Positions 1 through 9,470 of a stretch of DNA of 64,000 nt are shown here, piece after piece; positions within the stretch are counted from its first letter, which is position 1; every line of letters starts with the position of its first letter. Origin of the DNA: Candidatus Nitrosopelagicus sp. (lineage in GTDB: Archaea > Thermoproteota > Nitrososphaeria > Nitrososphaerales > Nitrosopumilaceae). The translations under genes were made by a program, and so were the position numbers. Location of the stretch: NCBI GenBank assembly GCA_028345965.1, contig JAOMEP010000004.1, positions 1 through 64,000 on the forward strand. The letters run 5' to 3'. The notes beneath the pieces are model-generated. The model ran no database searches and had not been told where the DNA came from. It was given only the letters and a program-made list of their open reading frames with translations.

Positions 1-518
1 AAATCTGATTTTTCTTCTGGTTCTGATAATATCTTGTTAAAAATTGATTCAGGTGTTAATTTGATACTGTCTTCTTCTTCAACTTTAACAACATATGATG
101 GTCTGTTGATAATTCTATCTCCAATCAAAATATGTCCATGTGATATTGCCTGTCTTGCTTGATATGGTGTTTTGAAGAAAAACTTTTTGAAAACAATTGT
201 CTGTAATCTTCTAGCCAACAAATTTTCAATTTCTAAGTTTAGAACATCATCCAATGTTGCAGTTTTCTCTACTAATCCTATACGTGATAATGAATGCATT
301 AAGATTGGTTCTTCTTTTTCTCTAACTTCCTGTCTTACGGCAAGTAATGAACGTGCTTGATGTCTTAATCTTGATAATTCTGTTCTTGATTTCCAAAGTT
401 CTCTTTTTGTTTTTAATCCAAAAGTACCAACTGTTTTTAACTCTTCCATTTTCAATTCAAAATTAAATGGTCTCTTTGGCTTCTTCCAAACTCTTCTGAA
501 ATTTTTAGTATCTCCCAT
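1..518 (-). CDS. rps4: 30S ribosomal protein S4 (3' part truncated by window edge)
   Basis: Reverse strand from ATG at 518 reads MGDTKNFRRVWKKPKRPFNFE...RRLQTIVFKKFFFKTPYQARQAISHGHILIGDRIINRPSYVV; S4 domain; sits beside rps13. Confidence 0.93.
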   Translation of the reverse strand, partial: MGDTKNFRRVWKKPKRPFNFELKMEELKTVGTFGLKTKRELWKSRTELSRLRHQARSLLAVRQEVREKEEPILMHSLSRIGLVEKTATLDDVLNLEIENLLARRLQTIVFKKFFFKTPYQARQAISHGHILIGDRIINRPSYVVKVEEEDSIKLTPESIFNKILSEPEEKSD

Positions 519-525
519 TTTTTAT

Positions 526-1125
526 CTACTCCTTTTTCTCTGCAGCTGCTGGTTTTGCATCGGCTGCTGGTTTTGCATCGGCTGCTGGTGCTGCTGCATC
601 GGCTGCTGGTGCTGCTGCACCTTCTTCTACTGCAGCTCCGCCACCTGCTGGTGCTCCTGCTCCTCCTTTAGGTAGAACTTTGCCACCTTTTGCAACTCCA
701 ACTGCGCCACCTTTACGGCCTGTACATCTAGTACGTTGACCTCTAACTTTTAATCCATACATGTGCCTGTAACCTCTCCAACTGAAAAGATTCTTTTCTC
801 TTTCTATATCATTTCTAATGTTAAATGCAATATCTGATGTAACAAAATGCAAATCATCACCTGTTAGAATATCTTGTCTTCTATTCAAAAACCAAGTTGG
901 GAAATCTGCTGCTTTAGGATTTTCTATAATTTTTTCAATTGAAGATATTTGTTCAGTAGTAAGATTACCGATTTTTTGGTGAGGAGAAATTTTTAAAACT
1001 TGAAGCATTGAATTTGCGAACATATACCCAATTCCTTTAATCTGACTAAGACCAATTAGCATATTCAATTCACCATGAATATCATTTCCCAATATTCTTA
1101 CCAGATTTTCGTATTGTTCGCTCAA
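526..1125 (-). CDS. rps13: 30S ribosomal protein S13 with Ala/Pro/Lys-rich C-terminal tail
   Basis: ORF 199 aa; S13 motifs ([38 protein letters not shown]); low-complexity tail [30 protein letters not shown]. Confidence 0.95.
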   Translation of the reverse strand: MSEQYENLVRILGNDIHGELNMLIGLSQIKGIGYMFANSMLQVLKISPHQKIGNLTTEQISSIEKIIENPKAADFPTWFLNRRQDILTGDDLHFVTSDIAFNIRNDIEREKNLFSWRGYRHMYGLKVRGQRTRCTGRKGGAVGVAKGGKVLPKGGAGAPAGGGAAVEEGAAAPAADAAAPAADAKPAADAKPAAAEKKE

Positions 1126-1216
1126 GTAGCAAGATTTTCTATAGCCCCATTAAAAACCATGCTCTATTTTGTGCCTATTTTTGAATAATTCTAATCGAAT
1201 GGTATTATAACTCAAA

Positions 1217-1546
1217 ATGATGAATTTGGATATGAATGAGTCAGATGATCATACTCAGAAAATTTTAGATGCTGTTTTTGATGAAAATATCTCTGAGATC
1301 TTAGCTGAAATGGAATCTTCTCCAAAAAAATGTGAATTCTTGACTGAAAAGTTTGAGATCACTTCTAATGACTTGGATGAAAAATTATCTTTTCTTATAC
1401 AACATGAATTTGTTGGAAAGGTTGGATCTGATTCTGAAGCTGAATATTCTGTAGATTCTGATAAACTTGCAAAATTAATGGAAACTGCACATAATTTTGA
1501 AAATGTTGATGCAGGTCTGGCAAAAATGGATGGGTATCTTAACTAA
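1217..1546 (+). CDS. hypothetical protein, possible winged-helix type
   Basis: ORF 109 aa, acidic, single domain. Confidence 0.6.
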   Translation: MMNLDMNESDDHTQKILDAVFDENISEILAEMESSPKKCEFLTEKFEITSNDLDEKLSFLIQHEFVGKVGSDSEAEYSVDSDKLAKLMETAHNFENVDAGLAKMDGYLN

Positions 1547-2045
1547 ATTTATTTTTTCTCTGTCTAATTATCATAAATCCTATTACCGCAACTCCGATCA
1601 TTCCTAACACAATAACAATAAACCCTGCAATTGAAATTGTAACTCCTGTTGAATCTGGTAAATGTCCAATTCCTCCAACTAATGGTATCTCTTCTGATTC
1701 TTCAGTGCTAATGATTAATGTATAAGTTCCTGCTTCATCAATTTCAAAATTATCTTCAAATGAATTTCTGTTAATTGATACATCTCTAATCTCATCTTGA
1801 GATGGATCTATGACACTAGCTGAAATATCATATTCTTTTCCTTCTATGGTCTGAACTGCATAAACACCTTGTGTATTGATTTCTGGATCTAGATCCGCTT
1901 TAATTTCTAATTGGGTTAGTGAATTTATTTTTCCTTCTTCTATAACTAAATCCCCTGTAATCGTTTGTGAACCATAAATCAGTAACATTGCTCCAATTGC
2001 TATCATAATTCCAACAATTACCAAATATTTTGTCAAATTTGACAT
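1539..2045 (-). CDS. hypothetical membrane-anchored protein (N- and C-terminal TM segments)
   Basis: ORF 168 aa; hydrophobic N-terminus (YLVIVGIMIAIGAMLLIYG) and C-terminus (VTISIAGFIVIVLGMIGVAVIGFMII). Confidence 0.7.
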   Translation of the reverse strand: MSNLTKYLVIVGIMIAIGAMLLIYGSQTITGDLVIEEGKINSLTQLEIKADLDPEINTQGVYAVQTIEGKEYDISASVIDPSQDEIRDVSINRNSFEDNFEIDEAGTYTLIISTEESEEIPLVGGIGHLPDSTGVTISIAGFIVIVLGMIGVAVIGFMIIRQRKNKFS

Positions 2046-2116
2046 GAATGATTTTCATTTTTCATGGATAAATCTGTATTTGTTATGAGTGTAAAATTTA
2101 GTTATGGCTAAAAAAG

Positions 2117-2130
2117 TTAGCCTAGGCTAA
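2117..2130. promoter_or_regulatory. Perfect 14-bp palindromic operator TTAGCCTAGGCTAA abutting a TATA box
   Basis: TTAGCCTAGGCTAA equals its reverse complement; followed directly by ATTTTATATATATAC and the multicopper oxidase ATG at 2163. Confidence 0.7.
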
Positions 2131-2162
2131 ATTTTATATATATACTAAATTACAATGAAAAT

Positions 2163-3230
2163 ATGCAAAGTACGATCCAATCTGCTAAAATGTTCTATAT
2201 TCTTATAGCCATAGTAGCTGTTTCAAGTTTGTATTTTGTAGTACCTGGTGTAATCATTGCCGAAGAAGCTCCTAGAACTTTTCTCACTCATACTGGATTA
2301 GTTATACAAACAACTGGTGATGTAATTGATCCTATTGGATATGATGGTGAAGCCTTAGATTTCAACCCTGATAAATTTATGAAAGAATTTGATTATGGGG
2401 ATGTAACTGTTTTAGATGATGGAACCATTCTTCGTGAATATTACATCACCGCAAGAGATGATCAAATCATGGAAGTATCTCCAGGTGTGTTTTACAATGT
2501 GTGGACATTCAATGATTCGGTACCTGGACCAACTATTCGTGCAACAGAAGGAGACTTGGTAAGAATTCATTTCACAAATGAAGGTTCAAAACCTCACAGT
2601 TTACATTTCCACGGAATTCACAAAGCCGAGATGGATGGTGTATTTGAAAGCATAGGAACTGGCGGTAAATTTACTTATGAATTCTATGCAGAACCTGTAG
2701 GTTTACACCTCTATCATTGTCATGTTCATCCGGTTGAGGAACATATCAATCATGGTCTTTATGGTGCCTATATCGTAGATCCAAAAGAACCTCGTGAACC
2801 TGCTGATGAATTTGTATTTGTTTTGAACGGTTTTGATACTGATTTCGATGGCGAAAATAATTTCTATGCTGCAAACACAATTCCATTTTATTATCAACAT
2901 CACCCAATTGAAATTAATACAAATCAAAACATACGTGCATACGTTGTAAATATTTTAGAGTTTGATGCAGTAAATAATTTCCATTTACATGGAACTTTAT
3001 TCCACCATTATCCTGCTGGCACTGACACTGTACCATCTGGTTATAATGATATGCTAACAATGTCTCAAGGTGATAGACAAATTTTGGAGTTCAATTACAA
3101 ATATCCTGGATTGTATATGTTCCATGCACATAACACAGAATTTTCAGAAAAAGGTTGGGTCAGTTCATTTATTGTAAAAGAAAATACTGGTAATTTTGAT
3201 ACACAAGTAGAGTATGATGACATCATCTAA
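2163..3230 (+). CDS. two-domain multicopper oxidase (secreted)
   Basis: Cu-ligand motifs HSLHFHGIH, GLHLYHCHVHP, NNFHLHGTLFHHYPAG, GLYMFHAHNTEFSEKGW; N-terminal hydrophobic segment. Confidence 0.9.
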   Translation: MQSTIQSAKMFYILIAIVAVSSLYFVVPGVIIAEEAPRTFLTHTGLVIQTTGDVIDPIGYDGEALDFNPDKFMKEFDYGDVTVLDDGTILREYYITARDDQIMEVSPGVFYNVWTFNDSVPGPTIRATEGDLVRIHFTNEGSKPHSLHFHGIHKAEMDGVFESIGTGGKFTYEFYAEPVGLHLYHCHVHPVEEHINHGLYGAYIVDPKEPREPADEFVFVLNGFDTDFDGENNFYAANTIPFYYQHHPIEINTNQNIRAYVVNILEFDAVNNFHLHGTLFHHYPAGTDTVPSGYNDMLTMSQGDRQILEFNYKYPGLYMFHAHNTEFSEKGWVSSFIVKENTGNFDTQVEYDDII

Positions 3231-4380
3231 ACCTGTACTTGCAATTAGTGCTATTGCACCAATTGTATTGTTAGTTATTATGGTTGCATTTCTTTTAGGT
3301 CCTGCATCATCCTTTTTACAATTTGGTGTTGTACTTCCTGAAGTATCAATTGAAAAAATTGAATTTATTGAAAATGAAATACAAGCCACTGTAAGAAATA
3401 CTGGTCCAATTGATGTGGATGTTGTATTAGCAGATGTAAATGATCGAATTCAACCTGCAGCAATAGAACCTGACACTTCATTAAAACGGTTTGAAACTGC
3501 ACTTGTAAGAATTCCTTTTGATTGGAATGAAGGTCAACCTTATGAAATTGGTGTCACAATTAGTGATGGAACAAGGTTTGCTAAGGGAATTGACGCCGCA
3601 TTTCCTGCACTTGAGCCAAACGTAGATTTGTTTGTATTTTTAGGAATGATTGGATTTTTGATAGGCGTAGTCCCAATAATGATTGGTCTTTTGTGGTATC
3701 CATTTATCAAGAAATTAGGGAAAAACACGTTTAATTTCTTTTTGGCATTCACTATGGGGCTGTTAGTATTTCTCGGAATTGATGCAGTAATTGAAGCTAC
3801 TGAAATATCTGAAAATCATCTTTCATCAATTTTTAATGGCGAACTTCTAATTGCAACAGTAGTAATCTTATCATTTCTGGCTTTGTATGGAATAGGTAAA
3901 CAATTAACCAAAAAAACAGAGTTCTCAAAACTATCTCAAGGATTAGCAATATCTCTCATGATTGCTATTGGTATTGGATTTCATAATTTAGGTGAGGGAT
4001 TGGCTGTAGGTGCGGCTATCGCTCTTGGAGAGGTGGCTTTGAGTACTTTTTTGATTGTTGGATTTGCTACTCATAATACAACTGAAGGATTGGCAATTGC
4101 AGCCCCATTAACTAAATCAAAAGCCAAAATATTCAAAATGATTGGTCTTGGACTGATTGCTGGTGTTCCAGCAATTTTTGGTTGTTGGGTTGGTGGTTTC
4201 TCATTTTCACCGTTATTCACTTTGATTTTTCTTGCAATCGGTGCTGGTGCAATTTTCCAAGTTGTATTATCGATTTTCCAATATATGAAAGAAAAATCTG
4301 ACATATTATCAAATTCTTCACTATTTGCAGGAGTATCTGCAGGACTGATTGTTATGTACTTGACTAGTGTAATAATATAA
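3214..4380 (+). CDS. ZIP-family metal permease with N-terminal extracytoplasmic domain
   Basis: ORF 388 aa; ZIP motif IGIGFHNLGEGLAVGAAIALG and FATHNTTEGLAIAAPL; overlaps the end of the multicopper oxidase ORF. Confidence 0.85.
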   Translation: MMTSSKPVLAISAIAPIVLLVIMVAFLLGPASSFLQFGVVLPEVSIEKIEFIENEIQATVRNTGPIDVDVVLADVNDRIQPAAIEPDTSLKRFETALVRIPFDWNEGQPYEIGVTISDGTRFAKGIDAAFPALEPNVDLFVFLGMIGFLIGVVPIMIGLLWYPFIKKLGKNTFNFFLAFTMGLLVFLGIDAVIEATEISENHLSSIFNGELLIATVVILSFLALYGIGKQLTKKTEFSKLSQGLAISLMIAIGIGFHNLGEGLAVGAAIALGEVALSTFLIVGFATHNTTEGLAIAAPLTKSKAKIFKMIGLGLIAGVPAIFGCWVGGFSFSPLFTLIFLAIGAGAIFQVVLSIFQYMKEKSDILSNSSLFAGVSAGLIVMYLTSVII

Positions 4381-4498
4381 TCGATAAATTGTACTTAATT
4401 CATTGAAAATCTAATACCTATTATATAAAATCTATTTTTATGAATAAAAATTATCTAGTTTTTGTCAAATTTTTTATCAATAATTAATAAATACCACT

Positions 4499-5482
4499 TT
4501 GCAACAGAAATTTCAAATGAAGATAGTCATATCGAGTGCTGTTTTGTTACTGATGTTCTCAATTCTATCCTTTGGCATGCCAACCTTTGCAAACGCGCAA
4601 TCTACTGAAGCTCCATTAACAGTATCTACTGATTATCCTGGTTATGCCGAAAATGGTGAAATAATAATTTCGGGTAAAGTTAAAGAATCATCCTTATCTG
4701 AATATCCTACTCCTATTACTCTGATGGTTGTATCTCCTGACGGTAATATAGTGAAAATTGATCAATTAGTTCTTAATTCAAATAATGAATTTTCAACAAC
4801 ATTAGTCGCAGGCGGTCCACTTTGGAAAGCTGGTGGTGACTATACTGTCAAAGCAAATTATGGTGCACAGAAGGGCGAAACCACTTTCAATTATGCTGGT
4901 GGTAGTGGCTCAATTGCTGCACCACCTCCACCACCTGAACCAACACCTGTACCAGAACCAGTTATTGAAGAACCAGTAGCAGTTATTGAAGAACCAGTAG
5001 CAATTATCGAACCAGAACCAGAACCAGAACCAGAACCACAAGCACTATGTGGTGAAGGAACTGTAATGCAAGATGGTAAATGTGTTGCAGAACAAAAGGA
5101 AGGTGGCGGATGTCTAATCGCAACTGCAGCATTTGGTTCTGAAATGGCACCACAAGTTCAATTCTTAAGAGAAATTAGAGATAACACCGTAATGACAACA
5201 CAATCCGGTACAGCATTCATGACCGGTTTCAACCAATTCTACTACTCTTTCTCACCAGCAGTTGCTGATTACGAAAGAGAAAACCCAGCATTCAAAGAAG
5301 TAGTCAAAGTAACACTAACTCCAATGTTAACATCACTAACACTACTCAACTATGTTGAAGTTGACACTGAAGAAGAAATGTTAGGATACGGAATCAGTAT
5401 AATCCTACTTAATATCGGAATGTACTTTGTAGCACCGGCAGCAGCAATCATTGCAATAAAGAACAGACTAAATCGCAATTAA
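4499..5482 (+). CDS. secreted protein with Pro/Glu linker and C-terminal CFI-box-type domain
   Basis: Signal peptide; beta-rich N-terminal module; PEPVIEEPVAVIEEPVAIIEPEPEPEPEP linker; GGGCLIATAAFGSEMAPQVQFLREIRDN and a C-terminal TM. Confidence 0.8.
   Translation: MQQKFQMKIVISSAVLLLMFSILSFGMPTFANAQSTEAPLTVSTDYPGYAENGEIIISGKVKESSLSEYPTPITLMVVSPDGNIVKIDQLVLNSNNEFSTTLVAGGPLWKAGGDYTVKANYGAQKGETTFNYAGGSGSIAAPPPPPEPTPVPEPVIEEPVAVIEEPVAIIEPEPEPEPEPQALCGEGTVMQDGKCVAEQKEGGGCLIATAAFGSEMAPQVQFLREIRDNTVMTTQSGTAFMTGFNQFYYSFSPAVADYERENPAFKEVVKVTLTPMLTSLTLLNYVEVDTEEEMLGYGISIILLNIGMYFVAPAAAIIAIKNRLNRN
4961..5038 (+). repeat. in-frame tandem repeats: 21-nt gttattgaagaaccagtagca x2, then ccagaa hexamers
   Basis: Direct reading of 4961-4981 and 4982-5002, then ccagaaccagaaccagaaccagaa. 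Confidence 0.85.
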
Positions 5483-5499
5483 GTTATATATTCAAAGGA

Positions 5500-5835
5500 T
5501 TGAGTATCGTTATGAACATTGAATATGAAGAGTTTAACAATACAGAAGATTTGTTGTTATATCTCTCATCTGTTGCACCCCCAATGAAAAACTTCATGCC
5601 AATTAATTCTTACAAAGGATTCATTTGCTCTTTTATTCCATTAAGTCAATCTGGTGGTGATCTATTTCTAATGTTATATGCAAAAGGTGAACTTGAAACT
5701 GGAATTCATGAATTTGATATTAAAACTCGTTCAGTTACTAAAGTTGAAGCAATTGAACGTGCAGACAAGACATACTTTATTGTAATGACACCAAAAAGAA
5801 ATACAATTGCTGATAAAGCAATTGAAAACATGTAA
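5500..5835 (+). CDS. conserved hypothetical protein
   Basis: ORF 111 aa, good coding appearance. Confidence 0.65.
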   Translation: MSIVMNIEYEEFNNTEDLLLYLSSVAPPMKNFMPINSYKGFICSFIPLSQSGGDLFLMLYAKGELETGIHEFDIKTRSVTKVEAIERADKTYFIVMTPKRNTIADKAIENM

Positions 5836-5836
5836 T

Positions 5837-6028
5837 CTAATTTCTTTTTTTAAATTTTCCCAACTTTATCAATCCAATTAAAATACACAGAATACTAATT
5901 AGCATTCCAACTATTCCAAACAAATAATGTCCCATAATGAATCCTGCAATTATTGTAATTACAAATAATGCCGATCCAAAAATAAATGAAATAATTATTA
6001 CGAGTAAATTTGCTTTATCTAATTCCAT
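5837..6028 (-). CDS. small membrane protein
   Basis: ORF 63 aa with two hydrophobic segments. Confidence 0.55.
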   Translation of the reverse strand: MELDKANLLVIIISFIFGSALFVITIIAGFIMGHYLFGIVGMLISILCILIGLIKLGKFKKRN

Positions 6029-6038
6029 GAGAAAACTT

Positions 6039-7616
6039 CTAGAGTTTCTTTGTAATCATTTTTTGTGAAGAAACTGATCTACTTCTAGAATATTTCTCAA
6101 TTATTTCCTCTGGTGTTCTTCCATTGAATAGATCTTTACACAATCCTCTCAAATACCTCATAATTGCCCATGTTCCTGCTTTGAGTATTCCGTACATGAA
6201 AATCTTCATTGGTGGACCATATGTTTTATTTCTCAATATGATGGGAATAATATCATTAATTACGCGTAAGTTATTTTCCCAACATCTCCAGAACAATGTA
6301 AATTGTGCTTCATTCAAGTTTCCGAAATGCATTGAATTTTTCTCACTAAAGTCTTGGTAAAGAAGTGGTGCAACCAATCCTCTAAAGTTCATTGTTCTAA
6401 AGTCATTCATCATATCAATTGTAAATTGACTGTCATCAGGTGTCTCATCAGGCCATCCGATAATTATTGTTGCAGCTGGGAACCAATGATTATCATTTAG
6501 AATTTTTGCTCCTTCTCTAACAACACTTCCCCATTCTTCTGTAGCGAATGGTCTTGTTTTAACACCTAGGTGTTTCTTAACCATTGATGGTGATACTGTT
6601 TCAATACCTAAATTGGTTGCAAGCCATCTGCCTGTTTCATGTTGCCTATTAACATCTGCAATGTTTCTCATTAATTGAGGATCTGCAGCAACTGCTGAAA
6701 ATGTCATATGTGTTGTACCGATAAAGTTTGCACCCATGCCTTTGAGACCTTTCCATAAATCTGTGATTGCATCTCTATTTGGAATGAAATCTTTGTTATC
6801 ACATCCATAAAGTAACATTTCATCAGAATGAAGCCAAACTGAGTCAAATCCATAGTCTAAGTTAATTTTTGCTTCTCTTTGTAATCGCTCTATCGATAGG
6901 TCTTTTTTAGAACGTTTGTTGACATCACAAAAATCACAGCCTCTTCCACAACCTCTCATTGCTTCAATGAGAGAATTAACAGTTGGTTTTGTAATTTCTG
7001 GAATATTTTGTATATTCTTAACAAAACAATGCATTAATTCTGGTGCATCACCTTTTTCTAAATCGTGAAATAAATCTAGTGCAAGTTCATCAGCTTCGCC
7101 AACTACCACTGTATCAATTCCGTGCACTTTCATTCTATCTGATTTTGCTAATTCCCATGCACCATTTCCTCCAACTACAACTTTAAAATCATATTTCTTT
7201 TTTAATTGAATAATCTCTGCACACATTTTTTTAAACTTCATTGCAACATATGATAATTTTTCTGGAGCCATTGTTGTTGTAACTGGAGCCATTCCTAAAG
7301 GATCCATCACATTAATTCCCACAATTTTGGTATCTGGTCCTATTGATTTTGATAAATGCTCTGGATTTGCAACAAGAATATCTTTTTTATCATATCCTTG
7401 ATGTAATGCACTCTCGACTCTTCTTAGTCCAACTTGCGCAACTTTTGCTTCACCTGTGATTGGGTCGGTTTCAACCGCTGGACAGAATACTTTATCAAAA
7501 ACCCATTCTGGAAGAACTTCGTATGGACCACATGCTATGAATCCGTATAGGAAATTACCTCTATAATTTGTCATTAAACTTCTATCTGCTGTTAATACGA
7601 TTCTTTTGCCAGACAA
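6039..7616 (-). CDS. B12-binding-domain/radical SAM protein
   Basis: ORF 525 aa; CGRGCDFCDV radical SAM cysteine motif; N-terminal Rossmann-like region. Confidence 0.8.
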   Translation of the reverse strand: MSGKRIVLTADRSLMTNYRGNFLYGFIACGPYEVLPEWVFDKVFCPAVETDPITGEAKVAQVGLRRVESALHQGYDKKDILVANPEHLSKSIGPDTKIVGINVMDPLGMAPVTTTMAPEKLSYVAMKFKKMCAEIIQLKKKYDFKVVVGGNGAWELAKSDRMKVHGIDTVVVGEADELALDLFHDLEKGDAPELMHCFVKNIQNIPEITKPTVNSLIEAMRGCGRGCDFCDVNKRSKKDLSIERLQREAKINLDYGFDSVWLHSDEMLLYGCDNKDFIPNRDAITDLWKGLKGMGANFIGTTHMTFSAVAADPQLMRNIADVNRQHETGRWLATNLGIETVSPSMVKKHLGVKTRPFATEEWGSVVREGAKILNDNHWFPAATIIIGWPDETPDDSQFTIDMMNDFRTMNFRGLVAPLLYQDFSEKNSMHFGNLNEAQFTLFWRCWENNLRVINDIIPIILRNKTYGPPMKIFMYGILKAGTWAIMRYLRGLCKDLFNGRTPEEIIEKYSRSRSVSSQKMITKKL

Positions 7617-7686
7617 CTCTAACCTTTCCCTCTACCTATGATATATATCGTTTACGAGATTTTCTAAGACCAAATCAGATAATTCT

Positions 7687-8457
7687 TTATTTTTTATTGA
7701 TTTGATTTACAATTTTTGCAGCGGCTGCACCTGCTCCAATTCCATTATCAATATTCACCACTGTTAATCCTAATGAACAACTTTGTAACATTGCTGCAAG
7801 AGCTGCAATTCCCTTTTCACCATAACCATACCCAATTGATGTTGGAACTCCTATTATTGGAACATTTACTGTAGATGAAACTACTGATGCTAATGCACCT
7901 TCCATTCCTGCAACAACAATTATTGCATCTACTCCTGCTTTAACAAATTCCTTCAAAACAGGGAATATCCTGTGTAGTCCTGCGATTCCTACATCATAAC
8001 TAGTTATACAACTACACCCCATTGACTCACACATCAATCTTGATTCTTCTGCAATCCCAATATCTGATGTACCTGCAGTGATAATTCCAATTTTTCCTTT
8101 TGTTTTTTTTAATGGTTTTTTATAAACTAAAATTGTTGTACAATTTTGTCCTACACTTACTTTCAAATCATTTTTTTTACAATAATTACATATATCTTGA
8201 AAATTTTTCTTTGGAATTCTTGAAACAACTATTGAGTTTGTTTTTTTTAGTACATTTTTTATAATTTTTTTTACTTCGGAATTTTCTTTTCTTTCTGCAA
8301 ATACTACTTCTGGAACTCCTTTCCTAGCTTCCCTTCCAAGATCAATTTTAGCAAAATTTTCAATTTCTTCTATTGAATATAGTGATAATTGTTTTTTTGC
8401 TTCATTTACAGATATTTTCCCATTTTTTACTGAATCTAAAATATCTGAAACATTCAT
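7687..8457 (-). CDS. larB: nickel pincer cofactor biosynthesis protein LarB
   Basis: 256 aa; GREARKGVPEVVFAERK; IGIITAGTSDIGIAEESR; DVGIAGLHRIF; VVAGMEGALASVV (AIR carboxylase-like). Confidence 0.92.
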   Translation of the reverse strand: MNVSDILDSVKNGKISVNEAKKQLSLYSIEEIENFAKIDLGREARKGVPEVVFAERKENSEVKKIIKNVLKKTNSIVVSRIPKKNFQDICNYCKKNDLKVSVGQNCTTILVYKKPLKKTKGKIGIITAGTSDIGIAEESRLMCESMGCSCITSYDVGIAGLHRIFPVLKEFVKAGVDAIIVVAGMEGALASVVSSTVNVPIIGVPTSIGYGYGEKGIAALAAMLQSCSLGLTVVNIDNGIGAGAAAAKIVNQINKK

Positions 8458-8491
8458 GGTATTCTAAAATCTACTTACTTTAAAAAATTAT

Positions 8492-9406
8492 TTAAAATTC
8501 AACACCTGATAATGCATTTTTGACACTATCGATGCCTTTGTTAAACCACTGTTTTTCTTCATCGTTTAATTCTAATTCAACTATTTTTTCAACACCGTTC
8601 TTTCCAATCACTGCTGGAACCCCTATTGAGACATCTTTTTGTCCATATTCTCCGTCCAGATTAGTTGAGACTGGAATCACTTGTTTCTTATCTTGCACTA
8701 CTGATTCTATCATTGCTGAAATTGCATTTCCAGGCGCATGAACTGTTGCTCCCTTTAATTTGATTACTTCTGCGGCAACATTTTTTGTTGCAGTAAAAAT
8801 TTCATCAAGTTTATTTTTTTCAAGTATTGTTGGTAATGGAATTCCTGAAACTGTTGCAAATCTTGTTAGTGGTAGCATGTTTTCACCATGTTCTCCAATC
8901 ACTAATGCTTTTGTTGATTCACGAGAATATCCTGTTGCTTCATGTATGAATTGTTTGAATCTTGACAAGTCTAACATTCCTCCCATTCCGAAAACTCTAC
9001 TTCTATCAAATCCTGAAGTTTTGTATGCAATTTGTGCCATTGGGTCTAGTGGATTTGTTACTGGAATAATCATTGCATCGTCTGCAAATTTCTTAATATT
9101 TCCAACAACATCTTTCACAACTCCTGCATTAATTTTTAATAAATCCATTCTTGTCATACCTGGTTTTCTTCCCGCACCTGCAACTACGACGACAATTTTT
9201 GAACCTCTCATATCTTCATAATTGTTTGAACCCTTTACGTTAACGTCAATTCCTTGTTCAGATAACATATGGTTTAGATCCATTGCTTCGCCCTGTGGCA
9301 ATCCTTCTGCAATATCTAAGAGTAAAATCTCATCATCTAGTTTTCTTAATGCTGAAAATAGTGCTGCATCTCCGCCTACTTTGCCTGCACCAATTATGGT
9401 AATCAT
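8492..9406 (-). CDS. mdh: malate dehydrogenase (LDH/MDH family)
   Basis: [35 protein letters not shown]...[39 protein letters not shown]...[10 protein letters not shown]. Confidence 0.93.
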   Translation of the reverse strand: MITIIGAGKVGGDAALFSALRKLDDEILLLDIAEGLPQGEAMDLNHMLSEQGIDVNVKGSNNYEDMRGSKIVVVVAGAGRKPGMTRMDLLKINAGVVKDVVGNIKKFADDAMIIPVTNPLDPMAQIAYKTSGFDRSRVFGMGGMLDLSRFKQFIHEATGYSRESTKALVIGEHGENMLPLTRFATVSGIPLPTILEKNKLDEIFTATKNVAAEVIKLKGATVHAPGNAISAMIESVVQDKKQVIPVSTNLDGEYGQKDVSIGVPAVIGKNGVEKIVELELNDEEKQWFNKGIDSVKNALSGVEF

Positions 9407-9470
9407 GAATGAATTTCAAAATATTGAATAATTAAATCTATGTTGAACGTATATTTGCAAACAGATTTTT

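Noticed and set aside
4961-5038. CRISPR-like short repeats
   Set aside because: In-frame coding repeats without spacers; they encode a Pro/Glu linker
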